This document shows, piece by piece, positions 1-4,792 of a DNA stretch of 5,008 nucleotides. The notes beneath the pieces were generated by a model. It worked only from the letters and a program-made list of their open reading frames with translations, did no database searches and was not told the origin of the DNA. The stretch is from Thermodesulfovibrio sp. (GTDB taxonomy: Bacteria; Nitrospirota; Thermodesulfovibrionia; Thermodesulfovibrionales; JdFR-85). Position 1 is the first letter of the stretch; every line of letters starts with the position of its first letter. A program made the position numbers and the translations under genes. The DNA is taken from contig JALUAR010000057.1 of the NCBI GenBank assembly GCA_027050975.1, positions 11,640 through 16,647 of the forward strand, written 5' to 3'.

Positions 1-2
1 AT

Positions 3-8
3 CCTCCT
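3..8 (-). promoter_or_regulatory. Shine-Dalgarno site of a gene starting just beyond the left edge
   Basis: Read on the minus strand the sequence after the acsD stop is TTAGGAGGAT, a full AGGAGG match to the anti-Shine-Dalgarno. No start codon follows before the window ends, so the next gene should begin within about 10 bases outside. The spacer resembles the one before acsD (both contain TAAATTTTA followed closely by AGGAGGAT), which suggests the same translational design within one operon. In other Wood-Ljungdahl clusters the CFeSP large subunit (acsC/cdhE) commonly lies beside acsD, so that gene is the likely neighbour. Its identity is inference only. Confidence 0.75.
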
Positions 9-20
9 AAATAAAATTTA

Positions 21-962
21 TTAACCCATCAACTCATCCACGAAACGCTCAACCAGTTCAACCGCCTTGGGATGGCGCATTACCAGGAACTCAGCACCTG
101 AAAGCATAAGGCTTGATGCGGTCATTGCCTCCCACATGATTGCCCTCTCCTCAAGGCCACCCCACTCAGGCAGTGTCTCCTCAGACGCCTGGGTCTCCTT
201 TATCTTCCATACATACATACCCACATCAGCCATCATAGGAGGCTGCATCACGGGGTCGTTCTGGGCAAGGGCTGCAAGCCTGATTCTTTCCATAACAGAG
301 TATGTATACTCAAGTCCGTAACCAAGGGCGGAACACATCGGGTCGGTTATGAGCCTTTCTTTCTCAAAGCCCATCTGGGTAATAAGGATATTCAGCTGCT
401 TCGAAAGGTTTATATCAAGCTCACTCATCGCTATCAGCTTGTGACCGTTTGCCATTGCAGCAGCAGCAATGGTCTTGTAATTGGCCTCCTGGGCCTTGCC
501 GATAACACAGTTCTTGCCCTTTGCCACCTCGGCAACCTTTACAAGTACCTCAGAGTCCTTTTCAACATGGTTACTACCCAGTATGATCAATGGCACATTG
601 ACCGCACCAAGGACATCCGAGACAGTCTTGGCTGCATCATCTGCAGAGAGATCCTTATTGTCAGGATGGGTACCGATAAGCCTGAGGGCTATGGCCTTTG
701 CCTTGAGCTCATCCTGACAGAACTTCGCCCACTTCACTGGATCATCTCCAACAGCATCATAAACCTTCCTTACTGTCTCTGGCCAATCCTCAGGGGGCAC
801 GTCCTGTATCTCATAGGCAATAAGGGGCCTGTTGGGAACCTCTCCTTCGAAGGCATGAAAAGGAAGGGTATTTTCTCCGCCAAAGGTCTGCTCATTCTCT
901 GTCCCGATTGTTACAGGAAATACCTTTCCTGCAAATGTCTCTTTTGGTGCCACAAATGCCAT
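21..962 (-). CDS. acsD: Corrinoid iron-sulfur protein small subunit (acetyl-CoA decarbonylase/synthase subunit delta, AcsD/CdhD)
   Basis: This 313-residue cytoplasmic protein is the small subunit of the corrinoid iron-sulfur protein. CFeSP accepts a methyl group from methyl-tetrahydrofolate on its cobalamin and delivers it to acetyl-CoA synthase. The small subunit has a TIM-barrel fold and helps hold the corrinoid; the iron-sulfur cluster belongs to the large subunit, and accordingly no cysteine cluster is seen here. Recognisable family segments are GGENTLPFHAFEGE (28-41) followed by an NRPLIAYEIQD stretch, KWAKFC (77-82), LGSNHVEKD (128-136), YGLEYTYSVMERIRLAAL (215-232), EERAIMWEAM (271-280) and HPKAVELV (297-304). 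The length is normal for the family. The ATG at 962 is preceded by AAGGAGG (971-977) with an 8-nt spacer. It lies 51 bp after acsE, whose product methylates CFeSP, so the two genes are functional partners. The archaeal-style name is cdhD. I see no truncation or lost motif. Confidence 0.95.
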   Translation of the reverse strand: MAFVAPKETFAGKVFPVTIGTENEQTFGGENTLPFHAFEGEVPNRPLIAYEIQDVPPEDWPETVRKVYDAVGDDPVKWAKFCQDELKAKAIALRLIGTHPDNKDLSADDAAKTVSDVLGAVNVPLIILGSNHVEKDSEVLVKVAEVAKGKNCVIGKAQEANYKTIAAAAMANGHKLIAMSELDINLSKQLNILITQMGFEKERLITDPMCSALGYGLEYTYSVMERIRLAALAQNDPVMQPPMMADVGMYVWKIKETQASEETLPEWGGLEERAIMWEAMTASSLMLSGAEFLVMRHPKAVELVERFVDELMG

Positions 963-1013
963 CTCTTTATCCTCCTTAAAATTTAGTCAATATTGTTCTT
1001 CCGTATTAAATAG

Positions 1014-1796
1014 TTACATCTCCAGATAGGAATGGGCATAGAGTGTTTTACCCATGATAACATCTATGGTCTTTACCGTTTCTATTACCTCTTTGGGATC
1101 AGCAATTGCTGCTGTAAGGCCCTCGTACATCAGCAGGGCCAGATAGTATTTATTCAGTATCGGCCTTAGCTCCTTCGGACATCCGTTTGATATATTACTA
1201 AGACCGACAACCGTTTTCATAGGGGGATCATTGAGATCCTGGAACATCTTTATTGTCCTGATAACCTTAAGCGCCTGATCCTGTGTGGTGGCTATCTGCA
1301 GGACAAGGGGATCAAGATAGAGATTCTCAAGAGGTACCCCATACTCCATGGCCCTTGCCATTATCTCCGCAGCAATAGCCGCCCTTTCCTCCTCATCAGC
1401 AGGCAGTCCGCCCTTACCAACAGTCAGACCGATAATCAGACAGTTATACTTTGCAGCCAGTTCGAGCATGGGGAATCTTTCCGGATCATTGGAGGTGGAA
1501 TTAATCATTGGTGTGCCGTAGTCATTGTTGTGAACCTTCAGCCCTGCCTCAATAGCAGCATAATTAGTGGTGTCCAGACATACAGGAAGAGGAACCGCCT
1601 CCTGGATGGTTGTAACCATCCACTCCATTAACTCCTCTCCACCATCCTCAGCAGGTCCAATGTTAGCATCAATCATGCCAGCACCAGCCTCATACTGGGC
1701 ACGAGCAATCTCCTGGATAGGGCCTTTGTCCTTCTTCATCATGGCCTCTCTGACACGCTTTGCGATTATACTTAACTTCTCACCAATAATCAGCAT
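1014..1796 (-). CDS. acsE: Methyltetrahydrofolate:corrinoid/iron-sulfur protein methyltransferase (AcsE, MeTr)
   Basis: This 260-residue cytoplasmic enzyme transfers the methyl group of 5-methyl-tetrahydrofolate to the Co(I) corrinoid of CFeSP, the last step of the Wood-Ljungdahl methyl branch; the reaction can run in reverse in acetate oxidisers. It is a pterin-binding TIM barrel of the dihydropteroate synthase/MetH family. The length matches Moorella AcsE (about 262). Visible motifs are the start MLIIGEK, MIDANIGPA (41-49), VCLDTTN with D75, MINSTSND with N99, LYLDPLVL with D162, and GLSNISNG with N201. The aspartates and first asparagine correspond to pterin-binding positions of the family, and N201 aligns by motif with the catalytic Asn199 of the Moorella enzyme. 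The ATG at 1796 has GAGGTG ending 4 nt upstream. It is followed 51 bp later by acsD, encoding part of its protein substrate. A MetH-like or MtgA-type methyltransferase would be the alternative, but the GLSN motif and the acsD neighbour favour AcsE. Confidence 0.94.
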   Translation of the reverse strand: MLIIGEKLSIIAKRVREAMMKKDKGPIQEIARAQYEAGAGMIDANIGPAEDGGEELMEWMVTTIQEAVPLPVCLDTTNYAAIEAGLKVHNNDYGTPMINSTSNDPERFPMLELAAKYNCLIIGLTVGKGGLPADEEERAAIAAEIMARAMEYGVPLENLYLDPLVLQIATTQDQALKVIRTIKMFQDLNDPPMKTVVGLSNISNGCPKELRPILNKYYLALLMYEGLTAAIADPKEVIETVKTIDVIMGKTLYAHSYLEM

Positions 1797-1852
1797 AATG
1801 CACCTCTCTTTTTATAATTTTTTATTTTTAATGTAGTCTTAAATTTTACTTT

Positions 1853-1881
1853 ATTACACGAAAATAATGCCAGAATTGTAA
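1853..1881 (-). promoter_or_regulatory. Weak candidate sigma70-type promoter for acsE-acsD
   Basis: In the 191-bp AT-rich gap before acsE the minus strand reads TTACAA (1881-1876), 17 nt, then TGTAAT (1858-1853), which would start transcription about 50 nt before the acsE ATG. The -10 matches the consensus at five of six positions but the -35 at only three, and AT-rich DNA produces such matches by chance. The position is sensible if acsE-acsD are transcribed separately from nfnAB. The rest of the gap (1797-1987) shows no gene, GC-rich hairpin or recognisable riboswitch. Confidence 0.25.
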
Positions 1882-1987
1882 CAAATTTTCACATTCTGAG
1901 ATTTGAATAAACAGTTTATCATAACATAAAAGGAGAGGTAAAATAAAAAATTATTATAAATTTATTTAAACGTGGTTAATTCTTCAG

Positions 1988-3421
1988 TTATGCGGGGGCA
2001 GATATGCTGGGCCTTCTCTTCTTTGACTGGAGGTACTCGTGAATTGCCTTTGCAGCCTTTCTACCAGTACCCATGGCAGAGATAACAGTGGCAGAGCCTG
2101 TCACAATATCGCCTCCTGCAAAGACACCCTCTATGCTGGTACGGCCTGTTTCCTCATCAGCTATTATATAGCCTCTACTGTTCAGCCTGAGTTCCTCTGT
2201 ATTCTCTGTCAGCACCGGGTTGGCACCTGTACCGATAGCCATTATGACAATATCCACTTCTATGACAAACTCAGACCCGGGTATGGGCTCTGGCCTCTTC
2301 CGGCCTGTCTCATCAATACCGCAGAGATTCATTCTGACACATTCTATTCCGGCAACCCATCCGTCCTCACCGATTATCCTCACAGGGTTTGTGCAAAGTT
2401 CAAATCTGACACCCTCCTCGCGGGCATGACGAACCTCTTCCACTCGTGCCGGAAGCTCCGACATTGAACGTCTGTATATGATCATTGCCTCTTCAGCCCC
2501 AAGCCGAAGAGCGGTCCTTACAGCATCCATGGCCACATTACCGCCTCCAACAACAGCCACACGATCTCCTACTTTTATAGGTGTGTCATACTCGGGAAAG
2601 TTGTAGGCCCTCATGAGGTTTGCTCTTGTGAGAAACTCATTTGCCGAGTAAACACCGCAGAGTTCCTCACCCTCAATGCCCATAAACCTGGGAAAGCCTG
2701 CGCCCGTACCAATAAAGCATGCATCAAACTCCCTGAGTATCTCCTCCATGGTAATAAGCTTGCCAACCACTGCATTTGTTATGATCTCCACTCCCATCTC
2801 CCTGAGGGTGTCAATCTCCTGTTGTACAATGCTCTTTGGCAGGCGGAACTCCGGAATGCCATAAACAAGAACACCTCCGGGCTCGTGAAGGGCTTCAAAA
2901 ATAACCACACTGTGCCCTAACATTGCAAGGTCATAGGCACAGGTAAGTCCCGATGGCCCACTGCCTATTATCGCCACCCTTTTTCCGGTAGCAGATAGCT
3001 GCTTAACCGAACCATTGACTCCGTGTTTCATATCCCAGTCGGCAGCAAACCTTTCAAGGGCTCCTATAGCCACAGGCTGATGTCTCTTGCCCAGGGTGCA
3101 ACGCCCCTCACACTGTCTCTCCTGCGGGCAAACTCTTCCGCATACCCCTGGCAGGAGATTCACTCTCTTTATCTCAGACAATGCCTGCTGAAAATTCCCC
3201 TCCTTAATCAGGGCTATAAACTTCGGAATAGGAACATGCACGGGACAGCCATCAATACAGAGTGGCTTTTTACACTGAAGGCACCTCTGTGCCTCTCTTA
3301 CTGCCTGTTCCGGATTATACCCAAGGGAGACCTCCTCAAAGTTTCTTCGTCTGACCAGAGGATCCTGCTCGGGGATGGGTGTCCTTTCCGGCATGATTCT
3401 TTCTGATCTGTGTTTATCCAT
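1988..3421 (-). CDS. nfnB: NfnB-like large subunit of NADH-dependent ferredoxin:NADP+ oxidoreductase (GltA/glutamate synthase small-subunit family)
   Basis: This 477-residue cytoplasmic flavoprotein is the NADPH- and ferredoxin-side subunit of the bifurcating Nfn complex, which couples NADH and NADPH oxidation or reduction to ferredoxin through FAD. The N-terminal iron-sulfur domain has CLQC-x4-C-x3-C (C47, C50, C55, C59) and C-x3-C-x5-C-x3-C (C94, C98, C104, C108); in characterised NfnB a glutamate in this region is reported as an additional cluster ligand. An FAD-binding GSGPSG follows (153-158), then a second dinucleotide fold VVGGGNVAMD (290-299) with YRR at 316-318 suited to the NADPH phosphate, and the C-terminal flavoprotein motif FAGGDIVTGSATV (434-446). 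A start at 3469 (16 residues longer) is possible but would overlap nfnA by 43 bp. The ATG at 3421 is chosen because AGGAGG lies 10 nt before it and nfnA stops 5 bp upstream. The family is often annotated as NADPH-dependent glutamate synthase. No large GltB-type amidotransferase subunit is present here, and the adjacent nfnA makes Nfn much more likely. Confidence 0.9.
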   Translation of the reverse strand: MDKHRSERIMPERTPIPEQDPLVRRRNFEEVSLGYNPEQAVREAQRCLQCKKPLCIDGCPVHVPIPKFIALIKEGNFQQALSEIKRVNLLPGVCGRVCPQERQCEGRCTLGKRHQPVAIGALERFAADWDMKHGVNGSVKQLSATGKRVAIIGSGPSGLTCAYDLAMLGHSVVIFEALHEPGGVLVYGIPEFRLPKSIVQQEIDTLREMGVEIITNAVVGKLITMEEILREFDACFIGTGAGFPRFMGIEGEELCGVYSANEFLTRANLMRAYNFPEYDTPIKVGDRVAVVGGGNVAMDAVRTALRLGAEEAMIIYRRSMSELPARVEEVRHAREEGVRFELCTNPVRIIGEDGWVAGIECVRMNLCGIDETGRKRPEPIPGSEFVIEVDIVIMAIGTGANPVLTENTEELRLNSRGYIIADEETGRTSIEGVFAGGDIVTGSATVISAMGTGRKAAKAIHEYLQSKKRRPSISAPA

Positions 3422-3426
3422 TGTTT

Positions 3427-4278
3427 TCAATCCTCCTGTACAAACATGTGGGCATGCCGCTTTTTCCACTCCTCAAAGGCAAGACGCTCCTCATGGACAT
3501 ACATCCTCTGTCTGCAAAGAAGAGAGTCCCAATTCACCTGGTGACCATCAAACTCCGGGCCATCAATGCAGGCAAATTTTGTCTTGCCACCTACAAGGAC
3601 TCTACAGCCTCCGCACATGCCGGTGCCATCAATCATTAGGGGATTCAGGCTCACCACTGTTTTGACACCATAAGCCCTGGTAGTCTCAGCCACAGCCTTC
3701 ATCATTACACCAGGGCCAACTGCCATAACAAGCTCCGCTGCCTCGGAGCTTAAAAGCCCCTGAAGGGCATCCGTAACCAGTCCCTTCACCCCCCTGCTTC
3801 CATCATTTGTGGTGATAATAACCCTGTCCGATACAAGATTCATCTCCCTTTCATATATAACAAGATCCGCGCTTCTTGCCCCCAGAATGGTTATCACCTC
3901 ATTTCCAGCAGCCTTAAACTCCCTTCCTATTGGATAAAGAGGTGCCACTCCAAAACCACCACCCACAAGCACTACACGGCCCACCTTTTCTATCTCAGTT
4001 GGTTTTCCAAGGGGGCCGCAGAGGTCAAGGATTTCATCTCCCTCCTTCAGAAGAGACATCTCATAGGTTGTCTTCCCCACAGCCATAACAATAAGGCTTA
4101 TGGTTCCCTCTTCAGGATTGATATCAGCAAGGGAAAGGGGAATCCGCTCGCCTTTTTCATGAAGCCTTATCACCACGAACTGTCCGGGTCTTGCCCTGGC
4201 AGATAGCCTGGGAGCCTGTACTTTAAAATAAAAGACATCAGGCAACCTGATGAGTCTCTTTTCGATTATTTTAGCCAT
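3427..4278 (-). CDS. nfnA: NfnA-like small subunit of NADH-dependent ferredoxin:NADP+ oxidoreductase (dihydroorotate dehydrogenase electron-transfer/PyrK-like family)
   Basis: This 283-residue cytoplasmic protein is the NADH-side subunit of the Nfn electron-bifurcating complex. Domains in order: a ferredoxin-reductase-type FAD barrel with PGQFVVIR (31-38) and the flavin motif RIPLSL (45-50); an NAD-binding domain with VGGGFGVAPLYPIG (105-118) and the conserved VGPG (187-190); and a C-terminal [2Fe-2S] segment DGTGMCGGC (217-225) with C222, C225 and C237. PyrK relatives use four cysteines; in NfnA one ligand is reported to be aspartate, and D217 sits where that residue is expected, which supports NfnA over PyrK. 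The ATG at 4278 has AGAGGG (4289-4294) 10 nt upstream. The gene ends 5 bp before nfnB, so the two subunits are translated from one message, the usual layout for this complex. It is the first gene of the minus-strand run, behind a 514-bp divergent intergenic region. Sulfide dehydrogenase SudB is an older name for close relatives. Confidence 0.9.
   Translation of the reverse strand: MAKIIEKRLIRLPDVFYFKVQAPRLSARARPGQFVVIRLHEKGERIPLSLADINPEEGTISLIVMAVGKTTYEMSLLKEGDEILDLCGPLGKPTEIEKVGRVVLVGGGFGVAPLYPIGREFKAAGNEVITILGARSADLVIYEREMNLVSDRVIITTNDGSRGVKGLVTDALQGLLSSEAAELVMAVGPGVMMKAVAETTRAYGVKTVVSLNPLMIDGTGMCGGCRVLVGGKTKFACIDGPEFDGHQVNWDSLLCRQRMYVHEERLAFEEWKKRHAHMFVQED
3432..3437 (-). promoter_or_regulatory. 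Shine-Dalgarno site fixing the nfnB start
   Basis: The minus strand reads ACAGGAGGATT, giving a perfect AGGAGG 10 nt before the ATG at 3421. The site lies inside the last codons of nfnA, whose TGA (3429-3427) falls between it and the nfnB start. This arrangement implies translational coupling and argues against the longer nfnB reading that begins at 3469. Confidence 0.85.
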
Positions 4279-4312
4279 AGGACACCATCCCTCTCATTTT
4301 TAATACCCTAAA

Positions 4313-4345
4313 GGATCTCCCTGCAGCAAGCTGCAGGGTATCCAA
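4313..4345. repeat. REP-like palindrome, copy 1
   Basis: CCCTGCAGC and GCTGCAGGG (4319-4327 and 4330-4338) form a perfect 9-bp inverted repeat around AA; the central C-G pair may stay open, leaving a CAAG loop. GGAT (4313-4316) and ATCC (4340-4343) can extend the stem after a small internal loop. The right flank is TATCCAA. The same core with the same CAAGC centre and a TTCCAA-type flank recurs at 4418-4446, so this is a dispersed element rather than an isolated hairpin. The form resembles REP/RAYT-type extragenic palindromes. There is no U-rich tail, so it is not an intrinsic terminator. Confidence 0.7.
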
Positions 4346-4417
4346 TACTCTCCCCTCCCATCTTCGTCTTTCCCTCCCACATAACCTCCGCCTTCAGGGG
4401 GAAGGTACTATAAGGTA

Positions 4418-4446
4418 CCCCTGTAACAAGCCACAGGGAATTCCAA
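4418..4446. repeat. REP-like palindrome, copy 2
   Basis: CCCTGT (4419-4424) and ACAGGG (4433-4438) form the outer stem around AACAAGCC, and the right flank is AATTCCAA. Aligned with copy 1, the outer CCCTG/CAGGG, the CAAGC centre and the TCCAA flank are shared and the orientation is the same; the inner stem differs. In the minus-strand RNA the changed inner positions still pair as two G-U wobbles plus a C-G, giving a 9-bp stem around UU. In the plus-strand RNA those positions would be A-C mismatches. Confidence 0.6.
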
Positions 4447-4638
4447 GTTAAAGAACAACCTCACTGGTATATCTTCGTCAACCTGATTGAAATCCTTTAA
4501 TAAATCCTTTAGATACAATGCACAAACCATGCCTGCTTGCGGCAAACTATCATTTATCCTATCAGTTATATAGCCATCGGAAATTTTGTTTATGATAGGC
4601 GGTATTGGTTATTAACATCTAAATCAGAGTTTTAACAT

Positions 4639-4674
4639 TTGCTTTTTTGTCCCTTCCTGTGTAATAATATATTT
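4639..4674 (+). promoter_or_regulatory. Candidate rpsU promoter
   Basis: The plus strand has TATATT (4668-4673), five of six matches to a -10 box, preceded by TTGTCC (4647-4652) at a short 15-nt spacing. TTGCTT (4639-4644) with TAATAA (4662-4667) at 17 nt is another pairing. Transcription from the first would start near 4680, exactly before the leader hairpins. No pairing has both ideal boxes and ideal spacing, so the exact boxes are uncertain, although a promoter is expected in this area. Confidence 0.35.
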
Positions 4675-4681
4675 ACATCGT

Positions 4682-4712
4682 AAGTTTTTGTTGGTAAAGG
4701 CCGCAAAAACTT
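4682..4712 (+). promoter_or_regulatory. Possible antiterminator hairpin in the rpsU leader
   Basis: AAGTTTTTG (4682-4690) is perfectly complementary to CAAAAACTT (4704-4712), and U4691-G4703 adds a wobble pair, leaving a 12-nt loop that contains the GGCC of the terminator stem. The 3' arm overlaps four bases (4704-4707) of the terminator's left arm, so the two full helices cannot coexist. The stem is mostly A-U and therefore weaker than the terminator. A regulatory role is inferred from geometry only. Confidence 0.4.
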
Positions 4713-4736
4713 CTGATTTGCGGCCTTTTTATTTTT
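4696..4736 (+). terminator. Intrinsic terminator or attenuator upstream of rpsU
   Basis: AAAGGCCGCAAA (4696-4707) and TTTGCGGCCTTT (4717-4728) form a perfect 12-bp stem with a GC-rich core and a 9-nt loop. It runs directly into T-rich sequence (4726-4730 and 4732-4736). On the opposite strand the hairpin is not followed by a T tract, so it acts on plus-strand transcription. No plus-strand gene lies upstream that would need it, and it is 56 bp before rpsU, so premature termination in the rpsU leader or the end of a short RNA of about 55 nt are the natural readings. Confidence 0.85.
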
Positions 4737-4776
4737 ACATAATCAGGGTACCGCAGGGCTCTGAAAAAATCTTATG

Positions 4777-4782
4777 AAAGGA
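4777..4782 (+). promoter_or_regulatory. Shine-Dalgarno site of rpsU
   Basis: AAAGGA lies 10 nt before the TTG at 4793. It is a moderate match to the anti-Shine-Dalgarno and the only purine-rich candidate at a workable distance. A stop (TGA, 4784-4786) in the rpsU frame between this site and the TTG excludes any upstream start in that frame apart from an ATT at 4790, so the site supports TTG initiation. Confidence 0.6.
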
Positions 4783-4792
4783 ATGAGTTATT

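Larger units (their letters stand above)
4279..4792. other. Divergent intergenic region between nfnA and rpsU
   Basis: This 514-bp stretch separates the minus-strand nfnA from the plus-strand rpsU and should carry control signals for both. Near nfnA it holds two REP-like palindromes (4313-4345 and 4418-4446) separated by a pyrimidine-rich segment (about 4346-4395) and a short direct repeat AAGGTAC (4402-4408 and 4412-4418). The part from about 4447 to 4620 is AT-rich and contains only a marginal open frame on the minus strand. From about 4639 onward lie the rpsU promoter candidate, a terminator with an overlapping alternative hairpin, and the rpsU leader. I found no convincing nfnA promoter, tRNA or established riboswitch. 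Confidence 0.6.

Noticed and set aside
441..986. 181-codon open frame on the plus strand, antisense to acsD, and other plus-strand frames opposite acsE, nfnB and nfnA
   Set aside because: They lie opposite genes with unmistakable family motifs, have no recognisable domains or ribosome binding sites, and have the low-complexity look of antisense shadows.
1931..1938. AGGAGAGG on the plus strand as a ribosome binding site
   Set aside because: No start codon follows within a workable distance, and no plus-strand gene is present there.
1941..1967. A-T-only inverted repeat after nfnB as a terminator
   Set aside because: The pairing is imperfect, contains no G-C pair and is not followed by a T tract on the minus strand; base composition alone explains it.
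3422..3469. Upstream start for nfnB at 3469, adding 16 residues
   Set aside because: It would overlap nfnA by 43 bp, and its extra residues are unlike the family N-terminus. The ATG at 3421 has a perfect Shine-Dalgarno and starts just after the nfnA stop.
4270..4298. Short frame ATGAGAGGG... overlapping the nfnA start
   Set aside because: It is eight codons long, consists largely of the Shine-Dalgarno region itself and has no ribosome binding site of its own.
4300..4329. Minus-strand TTGCTG (inside palindrome copy 1) with TATTAA 18 nt downstream as an nfnA promoter
   Set aside because: Transcription would begin near 4293, inside the nfnA Shine-Dalgarno (4289-4294), so the message would lose its ribosome binding site.
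4688..4776. Leader-peptide frame beginning at TTG 4688 and running through the rpsU terminator hairpin to a TGA
   Set aside because: It has no Shine-Dalgarno, starts at TTG almost at the presumed 5' end, and lacks the run of repeated amino-acid codons typical of leader-peptide attenuators.
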